DNA of 64,000 bases from Diadema setosum (lineage: Eukaryota; Echinodermata; Echinoidea; Diadematoida; Diadematidae). The notes under the pieces were generated by a model. It worked only from the letters and a program-made list of their open reading frames with translations. It had not been told where the DNA came from and made no database searches. Below, piece after piece: positions 31,901 to 43,900 of this stretch. A program made the translations under genes and the position numbers. Numbering within the stretch: the stretch's first letter is position 1; each line of letters opens with the position of its first letter. Location of the stretch: the NCBI GenBank assembly GCA_033980235.1, contig CM067067.1, forward strand, positions 7,710,047 through 7,774,046, read 5' to 3'.

Positions 31901-33151
31901 GGCTATATAGTTGATAGTGCCGCATTCATGGACAAAGCCAACATTTTCAATATGAAGTGATGATTCATGCGAGACTTGATGATAATTCATTTTATTATAT
32001 TAAAAAAAAAACTCTTTATGTGCCATGTTCGCACGCCCGACTCAGTCGACGGCGTGCCAACTTCGCATATTCTGCTCAAACTCACAAACCTGCCCAATCT
32101 GATCGATAAATCGCTAAATGCCACAGTACGTACAATGAAAACTTTTGTTGCGATTTTGTTCCTCTCAAGTATAGCTTGCATTTTATGTAATGATTGACCA
32201 GCAAGCAGCATTCCCTACTGGCTTTGCTTGTAAATTTTCAGTTTCTGTCACTGTTTTGTATGCAAAAGCCATGTATGGACAGTATTGTAGCTATTGTAGC
32301 TAAAACAATCCTTGATTTGTCATACAATTTACGTCAAAGCAAGGCTTGGCATTTTCTCTACCGCTTTGCTCACTATACATCCAGGTTTTAACCAACATGT
32401 ATAAAAGTTACAAAGAATTGAAAAACAGAATGTTTTCTCAAAGCATAACTGTGTTGGTGTCTTAGAATAATGTGGCTAACAGGGGGTTTCCACCATGGCA
32501 CATAAAGAGTTAATACACAAGGGTAAGATGTGTTATGAAGCATTTCAATTTTTATATGGAAATGAAAGCTGGTGGTGAAATTATGATATTCTTATACATA
32601 TATATTTCGGAGGCCGGCTTTCCTTTTTACGCTTATGTCATGTTTGAAATATAATCCAAGTTAGCTTTTAGGCTCAACAGGAAGATCTCATTTCAGTTAT
32701 AGTCGCAGTTTTCACAAAATAAATTTGACATTTCTATTTGAGATCTCTATTTCTCGTAATGAGATGCCTTTCTTTGTTTTGTTTTGTTTTTATACAGAAC
32801 TGTGTTGATTCTTTTTTTATGCCTCTGCCACAAAGTCTTGCTGAAGACCTTCTGTTTTTAAGCAAAATGGTGGCACAAATAACACTGAGCTTACAGAGTG
32901 AATTTAACTCTGAATTGAATTCATGACAACTATAGGCATAATATGTTCATTTATCTTAATTCACTAGTGTGTATGGCACTGTGATCAGTGAATTTAGTAG
33001 GAATTGTTTCAGTGTCATACTGTGTGCATCAAATCATATCTGCCTTTTTCACATGTTTCACTTTCAGATCAAGAAGAGGACAGAAGATGAATCAGAGGCC
33101 GTTGTAAAAGCAGCAGAAATCGCCGTCAGAGTCATCACATGGAAACCATAA
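25982..33151 (+). CDS. RSPH14: Radial spoke head 14 homolog (armadillo-repeat ciliary protein), complete
   Basis: RSPH14 (also called RTDR1) is an armadillo-repeat protein of the radial spokes in motile cilia and sperm flagella. Coding exons: 25982-26074, 27796-27901, 28757-28843, 29785-29996, 30516-30664, 31176-31292, 31651-31825, 33068-33151. All junctions are GT-AG with agreeing phases; the total is 340 aa plus TAA, close to the roughly 348 aa of the vertebrate protein. The N-terminus STQLPPNIDVTKAPLAYGDR with RALPKL is strongly diagnostic, as is LITRQRALRTLCDYLHDPE. Armadillo-type helices follow, for example VAESLKDLLTDADGTVRHKT, IPELVKLVDDENSEVRLNAI and LPALVTLLSDEDPDVRCKSA. No disabling change was seen. 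The first intron (26075-27795) is the longest. Confidence 0.95.
26075..31650 (+). other. RSPH14 introns 1-6, little recognised
   Basis: Introns at 26075-27795, 27902-28756, 28844-29784, 29997-30515, 30665-31175 and 31293-31650. The first part of intron 1 (to about 26700) remains CpG-containing, probably an extension of the promoter region. The rest is AT-rich with short homopolymers only. No confident transposon ends or RNA genes were seen. Confidence 0.5.
32011..32510. mobile_element. About 500-bp MITE in RSPH14 intron 7
   Basis: The left end ACTCTTTATGTGCCATGTTC and the right end CCACCATGGCACATAAAGAGT are inverted repeats of roughly 17-20 bp. The interior has a CpG-rich left part (CGCACGCCCGACTCAGTCGA) and an AT-rich right part, with no transposase. 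The rest of intron 7 (31826-33067) shows nothing recognisable. Confidence 0.7.
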
Positions 33152-33292
33152 AAAGCTGGTAGCCGTATTTGGTGATTCAAGACTGTCATGAAAGGAATAC
33201 GCTTTACACCTACCATAAAAACATTGTCCTTTCTTTTTTGACCCTGGCCCGAAACCAATAAGCCCTGAATGGACCAGGCAGTTATAGTTGTC

Positions 33293-33298
33293 AATAAA
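33293..33298 (+). terminator. RSPH14 polyadenylation signal
   Basis: AATAAA about 140 bp after the RSPH14 stop codon, the first such hexamer downstream. Further AATAAA hexamers lie near 35139 and 35300, so a longer 3' UTR is also possible. Confidence 0.55.
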
Positions 33299-33680
33299 AA
33301 GTATGAGCACCACTTATTGTATTCCTCAGCAATTCAGGATGGTATACTTCCCATTTCTGTAACATTCAGTGTTTTGTTGCTGTTATATTCAAACACTGGC
33401 ATCATTGCTGAAATACCTTTGATATTCATGGATTGGATTGGTATTGAAGTCAGATTAATGGATTAGTAGATATGAAGAATGAGAATAACTCTATGTGAAC
33501 CTGCAGAGCTCCATTCTTCACATGTTCTATATGTTCAGAATAACTAAGGTACAAGTAATGTTGACATGCTTGTTTTGTGTTTGTGTGTGTGTGTGCGTGT
33601 GTGTATGTGTGTGTGTGTGTGTGCACATGCACGTGCAACACAACTTTGTCAGGAAAGTCCAACATGTGGAGCCATGAACA

Positions 33681-34034
33681 ATAAGGGAGTTCATGGTTGT
33701 GATTTGCACATATGCAAAACAAAGGTCAAATGAGAATGTGTGTGTATTTGCCACTGACTTTAAAAAACGAAAAGAATCCTCGGACAACTATGAGAATCTG
33801 AATTTTGTCAGTACAATGTATTTGTTTCACACTAAATTAGAACGTACATGTGTAAGCTATTCATCTACACTGTTTAAAGCAAAATCTCTCCATACATTTT
33901 ATTAACATTGATTAAATACAAGATGCCATGCTTCAACATGGAATTCTTGATCATGACACAAGTCCATTTTATTTGAAATTCTGTGGTGTAGGGGTAAAAT
34001 GATCGAGACATGCGCTAACCATGAACTCCCTTAT
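33681..34034. mobile_element. About 354-bp MITE
   Basis: The left end ATAAGGGAGTTCATGGTT and the right end AACCATGAACTCCCTTAT are exact inverted repeats 354 bp apart. The interior is noncoding. No target duplication was confirmed. Confidence 0.7.
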
Positions 34035-36888
34035 AAACATTTAAATCATTTCAGGAAAATCAGTTTAATTTTGTACTTAAAATCTGCTGTATGGAGTACA
34101 TGTACTAGTAAGCTTATTTTCACGTTTTGCTGGTTTGCCTGTCCCTGTGTCTTCTGCACAGTACATGTACTTAATTTCACGAAAAGAAAAGACAAATTTA
34201 ACTTGTCTTTAAAATGGCTTGGCAAATCTGCCCTGTAAAAGCCTACATGGAAGCCACCTTAAATTAGCAGTGACATTGGTAGAATTAGGAACACGCAGTT
34301 GTCCATGTGAGATACGTAATTCAGCATAGTCTGAAACATGCAAGATGTAGGTGGATGTGGTTTGGATAATCCCGAGATGGAATTATTCCAAATATACGCT
34401 GGCTAATGATGTACATCATTTGTCATTTGGGTGTCAGAGTGAAAATTGAAATACATGTCACTACATGATTGACAATGCATGTTTCACAAGTGTTCTATGC
34501 ATAAATTTTAAGTTCATAAAGTGTAGGCCTACTGGTCTATGATAACCTTGGGTATGAAAACAACAAACTACAAAATCACTGGCCACTTCCCAAATTTATG
34601 GATGACAGCATGAACACTTGCTGTTATTATGTTCATTCTCAGTCAACTATATATGACCAGGATCTGCATTACAATCTTGTGATGAGAGATGTTGTAATTC
34701 TCTCTCAAGTACCTAGCCTCCAAAAACAATAACAACATGTGTCACTCCCACGCACACACCCACACACATACATACAAATTATCATTTAGCTGCACATGCA
34801 CTGTGGTCTGCTTCAAATTACTGAATCAGAAAGATCATTATATATTTATTTCTTTATTGCATGATCCAGTTATATCTCGTCCTTGTATTCTTAAAAGACA
34901 CCAAAAACACTTTGTTGAAGAGGTGCTTGTGTTTTCTTTAGCTTTTGTTTTCAGGAATTACTCCTCTTGTATAACATTTCAACTGAGCGTACACTGTATA
35001 CACAAGTTTTTCAAGTCAGTCTTTTTTTTTTTCATATTTTCCATGTGGTATACATATGTATATAAATCTCTTTAAATGTGAAGTATATATTTGTAAATAT
35101 CATATGCCAGTATGCTTTGTATATACTAGAACTGAAGAATAAAAACATTGTTTCAACAGATTTTTATGAAACTTTGAAGAATGATTGAGATGTCCTTGTA
35201 AAGAATCATTTCCAGCATGAGATTTTGTATGAACATTACATGCACATCAGAGTGCATTTATGTAAGTGATGCTAGTGCAGTTACATAAAACAATTTGAGA
35301 ATAAAACTTGGTGGACAGATGTGTTTTTTGTCTGTAATTTTATCTCAGTTGTGTTTAGTGTTGACTCATTTGGTCAGAATAATGATTGAGCAATGTGCTC
35401 TTCAGTTGACCATGTGCACTTCTGTTGCTTAAAATCAGATATCAGTCAATGGTATATACAGTGCACTCTCGTCGTAACAAACATAGTTATAATGAAATTC
35501 AGGTTAAAACGAAGCAAAAATTCAGGCCCCAACATTATCAGCTCTGAATCTTTAATTGTTTATTTGTTCGGTTAGAACAAAATTTCAAGATGATAAAAGA
35601 AAACTGCCAGTCTCGACTTTATTAGGATGGGAGTCAACTGTAGTAGAAAGGTAGAAAGGTAAAAAGATAATCTGTAAAATTGACAGCCACATATTTTGTA
35701 TTTTTCTCAGTGTTCCTGTTGTCTACTTAAGCATGTGTTGTGCAGTTAATACAGAGGAATGGAATGAAACAAAAGTTGATCATATTCTACAAACAACATA
35801 ACTGAAAGTGACATAGCATTGAGCAATTTATTGTAATAATACAAAATTTACAGAAGCCCTAAATTTTCCAATGTACACAAAGTTATATGCTGTGTAATGA
35901 TATGAAGTAATTGATGCAAACATGAATGTTGAAAAACTCTGTAAACATACATACATACATATAAACATACGCGAACAAGAGAATCATCAAAACATGTTTT
36001 TGATTAAAAAAAAAAGAAGTGCAGGTTACTTGTAATTTTGATGTCATCAAAAGAAATACTCCTACACAATAGATGTTTGTGTGTCTTTTCATGTGTTTGT
36101 GAGTGTTAGATTCTTGTGACTCTGCTGTTCACATATTTCTACAATTAGGTGTACTAGTTTTTTATCATTATTATTATTACTTTTTTACTTCAGACCTACA
36201 ACGTCATTACTCACATATCTCATTTTCCCTTACAAGAGAGGAGCACATATCTAAGCCCTCACTAAGAGGTGGAGATAAACTCTCCCCTTAACGCACCCCA
36301 ATACTGATAACAAAGAAGTTGGAAAGCTTATAGGGCCTACTCAAGTTTGATGCGACATTTTGCATTTTGATTATCATACTCAGTAGACAATAGGAATTAG
36401 AGGAAATTAGCTACATTCGCAACTCCATGTAGAGGGCGCTAATGCACCCGCTCTGGCAAGTAGTACTTGACACACCAGTGGTTATGGTACACACGAGCCA
36501 CACTGCACTGCCAGCTAGTCGTAGTACGTAAGTGCTTGTGTGTGTATAGCCACTACTCTGTGCTATATGCTGTGACTATCTCTAATGTGTAAACATGTGC
36601 GGAGGCAGATAATCCAACTTTCTAACATTTGTTACTGGAAACATGGGATTTTTGCAACGGGGGAATGTAGTATGTGGAGGGTTATTGTTCATATGAACAT
36701 GTAATCTGTTTTCTCGTACGCTTGGGATAATATTAACGAAGAATATTTACTGCGGTACATTTCTGTTTGCGGTCAAAGACAGCGGGGCGGCAGGTGTGTG
36801 TATATTTTATGCTTGTGAGTGTGAACGTTTGGAACGTACGTGAGGCCGTGGAACTCCGTGACGTTGTTTCCATATCGGGAATTTCATA

Positions 36889-38235
36889 ATGGCGGATACA
36901 GCCACCGAAAATGCTAAACAACGTGAGCGGGAACGGCACAGTTCAGAATCCAGTAGTAAGTAATAACTTCTATATATATATCAGTGTGTGTAAAATGATT
37001 GTATTAATTGCTACTTTTGACTTCAAAGAGACCTTGTAAGACAGCGAGTACAAATGTATGTCTCCTGAATACAAGTCAGTAGTGTTACATACCGTACGGG
37101 AGTATGGTAGTACAGATGTACATTGGTCATTGCCGTCAATGCTGTGTACCCGGGCGCGGGCCCGGTAGCTAGCAATACAGAGAGAGTAGACGTCCTACCC
37201 CATCTGTAGCTGTGGGCAAAGCTGTGCCTGTCTGTGCTGTGCGCTGACATGGATCGGGCCGGGCGTTCACCGTTTTGATGCGGTCGGTCGGGTGATGATA
37301 ACTGATACCAGGTCCATGCTGATACATAGAAATAGGCAACTCATATAGCCTGCAGTGTCCAGCAAAGCAATCGAGGTTGTTCTTTAATGTTATATAGTAA
37401 GGGTACTAGGTCTCGCGCAGGGACGTAATGATCGCGCATAGTGCAACTGCGTATAGCAAGCGATATTACGCGTAGTTGTAAGCGCAAAATTTGCCGATAC
37501 GCCCATGGAATAAACATACCTGACCTACCGCTCAACATGAGAAGGAAGCAGCTAAGAAATTTTGATTTCCAACAAATTTTCCACTAAATTTCCAATTTTT
37601 TACCTTGTACAAACCTACCTTCCCTTAAAATCTGTTCTAAGGATGTTGTAGCCTAGACGTGTCGTCTCACTTGTCTCGTTCGTAGTCGATAGAATTCGTA
37701 ATTTGTTCGATCGATCGTTTACCACGTGACGTCATCATACACAAGAACAATGTATGCTGCCAGCTACGCTGAAATACTATTAATAAATGTTGTTTTAAGT
37801 CAAATTTTAACACAACGATTATAATGTTACAAAGGAATAAATATTTCAGTCTATCGAAGTTGAAGTGTGATTTCAATTTGAATTTGCTTGTGATTTCTTG
37901 CGCTAACTTGTGATATATTTGTGACAGGGGAGGGCCATAATGATACTGAAGAAAACAACTTAGATGAGAGTGTGACAAATGGGTGACGAAAATGAGAGGG
38001 TGACGAATGGGTAAGCACACACACAAACACACACACACACACACAAAATATATGTTCATATTCTACTTTTTCCATTTTATATTACATGTATATTATTGGT
38101 TAAAGTGATTAGAAATATTGTAAGAAAACTTTATAAATGAAAATCATTAACGATTTATGAAAATATCAATGATAAAAATAATGATAATAAGAATGATAAA
38201 ATGAGATGATGGTGGTGGTGATAATAGTAATAATG

Positions 38236-38289
<54 letters not shown>

Positions 38290-40925
38290 CATATAACAAT
38301 AATAATAATAATAAGACATATAATAATAATAATAATGATAATAATAATACTAATAATAACACATACATTTGTATAATAATAGTAACAATAATATACACAA
38401 GTTAGGTAAAACTGCTGTTGCTTAACAGGGACAAATTTAATATCAAGTGAAAAAATATTCTACGAAAGCCGGAGCACGTTACAGCCGCAGGGGGGCAGAC
38501 ACTTTCACGCATGAAACTACAGAGGGCAGCTGCGCGATCTTTACATACCCCGAGAAATTGAACGCATAAAAAAAAGTCCGACATGCAAACGGCGACAGCG
38601 CACTACTCCGTGATCGTATTATCAGGAGATTCTGGGAGGTGATTTTTCTGCATTTTCGTGATATTCATTGAGAAATTCAGGTACGATTATGGAATAACTT
38701 CTATTATAAGAGCATTTCAAATTTTCGTGCGCGATATCTAGACCCCTCAACCATACAATACATACATACAATTGTACATCGCACGTGGTACACTCATAGT
38801 CATACCCATATCCGCATATTAAACTGACGATAAGAGAGATAAATCTGATTAAGGTAGACCTAATCCTGGATTTCAGGGGCAGAAGGCAGTTTTGACCCTA
38901 GACTAGTTAATGCACACTAGGATACTAGGCCTATGCTATAGCGAATCCGGTCAAAAACGTCCCCGGGTCAAAACGTCCCCGCCGTGTTCCAACCAAAACG
39001 TCCCCGGGTCAGGCCAACGGGCGGAGGGTCTCGTCTTGCAGCGGCGATTCTATATGGCGCATAATCCAGCGGACTCGATAGAAATGCATGAAGAAAATAC
39101 ACTCTGGCGCATATGGGCGCTAGTGTACTTTCGCACCTGTTTGTCGAATGACCTTCAAACATGCACAAACTCACCCTAGTTATCCAGTAACCTAAATACT
39201 TGCATCTGAGTGAGATTCGAGTCCAGTAGAAATGGAATTTTCACCGTTTTTTTTTTGTTGTTGTCACTTCTCTACTTATGGGAATAATCGATCGCAACTA
39301 CTTGCTCGGCGATCACTGCGTTGCATCGAATTCGCGTTGCATAGGAGCAGACAGCGCGCACGGCAGCACAGCTAGCTAGCAGCCAGCCACCTAAATGCTG
39401 CTCTAAATAACAACATTTCTTCACATTTACCGTTATGAATTGATAAGTGATACTTAGATTTTATAAAAATTTATGACATAGAACATTTTGACCCGAGGAC
39501 GTTTTGCTGCCAGCTGGGCCCAGGGACGTTTTCCACAATTCCACAAAAATTCACTTTTCTAGCAAAATGAAAGAGTTCTTGACTAACCGCTTTCAGAAAG
39601 CAGGGGAAATAAGTGCTACCCCTAACATACGTCAGTATCAAGTTGATGGAATATGTAATTTTCATGAAAAATTAATTTTCAATGAATTCCCTTTTTATTT
39701 TCTTTATATTGTAGTCCACTCATACATCATAACCTCCAGTAGTCTCCTTACCCAGCAGTTGCAACACCAAAACTTTAAAAATTCATAACTTTTGCATCGA
39801 TTGCCCGATTTTCCTCAAATTTTCACTAATGTGCTCTATTAATATTACTGCTTTCACTCAATCCACATTGCTCTTTGGGTTTACTTTCCCTTTAATTTAA
39901 CACTCGCAAAATTGTTGGGAAGTCCCGATTCGCAAAAAATTACACATTTGTAGACTTGCTAAATATATGTGACCCGCTACAACAAAATGGTCCTAAAGTC
40001 GCGCACGGTCGAAGCCGTGAAAATCAAGTTTGAAGTTAGAGCATCAAAATTGGTCAAAACTTACGGTTTTCTGAATTTGACAAATTATTAGAGTCTGACA
40101 TGTTTTCTATCATCTGTCGAAATTTTGAAGCAAAATGATGAAAGACCAAAAAATAGCGTTTTTCTGGGCCATGTTTTTTGGCGTTTCAACGAAGCAGAAA
40201 CTGGTTCGAACATTTGGATTGAGCGCCACACATAGGCTCCGCCCCTAATAACGACCAGAGTGATCTCATTGGTCAGTTTGCTGCTTGCCGCTAAGGCCAA
40301 AAAAAAAAAATTGTTGCATTGGCGTAACCCGCCCGACCCTAAAAATTCCACCGACCCCATGTTTTTTTATTATTTTTTTTGCTATCGATATCAAATATCT
40401 TGTTGATTGCGATCGGCGATCGCACAAACCAGGAAGTGGAAACGGCTAGCTGGGGATATCGGATGTACGAGGGAGAGATCTAGTGCCTCGCATAAGCCTT
40501 CCTTGATCAGTACATCATCTGTTTCGAACACGGACACGTATTCTAACAAGATTTATTCAGTGTATACGTAGCATTCAGACTGCGATGTATTGTGCACAGT
40601 TTTGCCATAGGTTTCTTGTGTGGAGAACTTACACGAATCTGTATATGTGGGACTGTAATAGAGATCGCTGTGTGCGATGAAAAGATCGTACATATGGGTC
40701 AATTTGCATCTATCTTATCTCAGTCAAAATAGTAAAATATGAAGTGAAAACATTCAGGATAGGGATTTCAACATCTTTAAATTCTGTGAAGGGGTATAAT
40801 TCCAGTAATATCGGCCTCATAAATGATTTGTAGAATAGATGAACACAGCACATTCGGTGCAGCAGTAAGTGGCAGTTGTAACTGTTTACTGAGCTGAGCA
40901 CGAGTTTTACACGTAAAATGCAGGT

Positions 40926-40959
<34 letters not shown>

Positions 40960-43900
40960 GCCCGACCGACCCTATTTGAAAATCTCATGTTACGCCAAGG
41001 CAACAATTTCTTTTTTTTTGGCCTAACCGAAGCATGAAGCTCGCACACTGCCCAGTCGACTGGTGCGTGCAGGCGGGTTGCGCTATGCCTAGCCGCTTCT
41101 CCTGACATCCTGGTCACTGATTGGTCGGTGAGGAGACCGCCGACGCTGTGTTTGAATGAGCATTTCGGGGGTTGCTAGGGCTTAACTTCTATTGTCCGGA
41201 GGTGAATACTGACTTGCGTGTCTCTTGATTGTGATTGCGTCGCAAGGAGAACTTTTAGGGCGCTTTTCTCGAAACAGTGATTCCCAGACGTCTTGACATG
41301 CTCTCTTTTAAACATCGATATTTCCGCAGCCAATTATTTTTATAAGACGTGTTATATATCAATTTAAAGCAGAAAGATTAGGGAATTGTGTCATGCAATT
41401 TTCAAATAATCGACCTCGCCCGACTTTAGGATCATTTTGTTGTAGCGGGTCACATATGGCGTACTACACTACAGTACTATCTAAATCTAAGCAGTGTGGT
41501 TTAGCACTATACATTGTACACTGTATAGCAGTGAGAGGAAAAAAAAGACATTCTGTGTGTGTGCATGTAGTGCATGTGCAGTGCATGCGAATTTCTCAAA
41601 ATAATCCTTTATTGGTTATGGCTTCATAGGAGATGGCAGTTTGTTTGTTTTTTATTGAGAAGAAACATGGGCAAGAGAATATAGACAAAATATGAACAAA
41701 AAGAATCTGTGATTTACAGCAATTGAAATAAGTTTCATCTAGCTCTAATGTCTAATGAGCTTTTGCCAAAATCCTTTGGCAAAAGGAAATTGTACCAAAA
41801 AACTCCCTTTACTCTCATGGTACTAAATTTACAACATATGGAATGCATTTCATCGCAAAATATAGAACACATTTTGGCACCACATTTTCTGTTTTCCTTT
41901 TAGAAGGATTGCAAACTAATGATATGTTTCCTTGTGAGGCAACAGAAATGCTGTATGAATTTCAGAAGTTTTGATGGCTCAGTATATTTCTTTCTAATAC
42001 ATTGCCTCTGCCTCTTGGCAGTCACCTTTAGTATTGTGAATACATTTGTAATTGTACCGTACGAGTAGGTCCAAATAAATAACAGCTCCTTCATTTTGGA
42101 TGATCTCCAATGTGGTGTATGTACACAGTTGTATAAGCAGGCGGTGACAAACAATTTATAGCACAATGGTGATGCACATGTACAACTGTCTGTGCATTCA
42201 AATGAATGTACAATTGTATGCTCCTCAAAAGAAATCATGATAATAATCACAGAACATTGCCTTAACTTTATGTCACTCATTGTAGCAACAACCACAGAAT
42301 GCACTTGAACTGTTATTGTACTTAAAACAAAAATGAAAACAAAAACAATGATAGGATATGAATATCTTGCCACAAGGCATTGATATCAAAGGATTCATAA
42401 ATTTGAATTATTTCTCTTTATTCCAATTAACCATTTCATAATGCTGGTGTCAGAGTCTAATAAAGATTGTATTGGGTGTGTGCAAATTAACCTGTTGTAC
42501 AGTATCACAGACATAAAGTCAACATAGACTACATGGTGTACCTTGTAGAACATGTCAGTATGAACAGTAACATCAGAACTTGTTCTTTTTTTTTTTCATG
42601 TTTGAACCTCTTCTTTTTTGTTGCTGTTTTTAAATCTGCACCGGTAATAAGAAAACCTACACTTGTACAGCATGTCATGGTGATTTTCTTTGTCATTTTG
42701 AAATTTACACAATGTATTATCTCTCTAACTTCGGGAAAAATGTTTGATATGTCTTATTATGAGTGACAGAGGGAAGGTAATATCAAAGGAAAGCATCAAA
42801 TGAAAAGGTACTGTAGAGCAGACACATATTTTAGCTGTCACACAGTTCCTGTGATGAATGTACACATCCCATTATTCATGCATGCAGCAGCTCTCACTGA
42901 GAGGTCGCTGTATTAACCATGGATGACTAGTGTGGAGGGTGTCCAGGGATGCCAGATTTGTTGCCACAAAATTTCATCTTGTTTTTCTGAAGTCTGTGGT
43001 TCCTGAGTAAGAGCTCAGGTGGAGCTAAGCCGGTCACCGCAGATGTGACAGGTTTTTGGTCTAGTGTTTGACTCTCTGTGCATGCATGGTGCTTTACAGG
43101 GTTTACATGCAAGGTAGAAAAGGTCAAACAGCACTACACACCCTTAACACAAGGGCAATCCGATAAATCTCAATACTCCTTGTCCTAAGTCTCTCAACAT
43201 CAATGAAATGTTCTCTGCCAAAGTGCCAAGGCCATGTGGGATCAGCCATGTACTTATCTTGAACTCTCACTCCTTTTTGCCAAACTTATTGCAATTAATG
43301 AGTCAATATTTGTTGTAGTGACAGGTTGTAAATTGTGACAGTGTACAAATTGTATGCTGCATTTTCATATTTACATACAGCATGTAGGCCCCTACATGTA
43401 ACAGAACTTGTGTTGATCAATTTTATGCTTTTCAATAGTTCAGGTTTCCTCCAGAATGAAAAATAATACAACACTGTTTGTTCTACTTACAATGTGTCCC
43501 TGATTATTTCACATTGTACTGTATTTCTATGATCCTGATTTTGCTCTTTGCCATTGGTGCAATGTACAATTGTACATGTACATGTAGTGTGTGAGATACA
43601 AAATTTGGTGTAAATTGTGTCTACTGTAGTTGAATTTGTATGCAAAGGAACTGCACTTACAGTACTGCAGGTGTGGAGAATGTGCTTCATGGGATATATA
43701 CATGTACACATGATGTTCCCCCATTGAAATTTTAGCCTACAGTGTAGATTATCAATGGCTCATTCAATTTAATAGCATTGTGGTGGTTCAATTCTGTACA
43801 AATTGTTGCACTTTGCTGTATGAACTATAAAATTTTGGTCATATTGATGATGATGTACAACTACCCTATGCATGAGCGCACAAGTTTTGAAAGTTATGTT

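Larger units (their letters stand above)
33152..36888. other. Intergenic region between RSPH14 and PIP5K1
   Basis: AT-rich sequence with a (GT)n run at about 33574-33625, the MITE at 33681-34034, a (CA)n patch near 34745-34765, and a possible decayed pogo-like end near 35461 (GTGCACTCTCGTCGTAAC). The last 500 bp before 36889 are richer in CpG and probably hold the PIP5K1 promoter and 5' UTR. No gene was recognised. Confidence 0.5.
39892..41476. mobile_element. Family A MITE (right half) split by a later insertion
   Basis: The left piece 39892-39968 (ACTCGCAAAATTGTTGGGAA... to CTAAATATAT) and the right piece 41454-41476 (ATATGGCGTACTACACTACA then GTA) together match the right half of the family A element at 6900-6983. 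They are separated by the 1.48-kb element at 39969-41453, with ATAT duplicated at the junction. The left half of this copy is missing. Confidence 0.75.

Noticed and set aside
35461..35640. Second pogo-like element
   Set aside because: Only one weak end (GTGCACTCTCGTCGTAAC) is visible; no matching inverted end was found.
41900..42373. 157-aa minus-strand ORF in PIP5K1 intron 1
   Set aside because: Composition looks like random translation of AT-rich intron; no family recognised.
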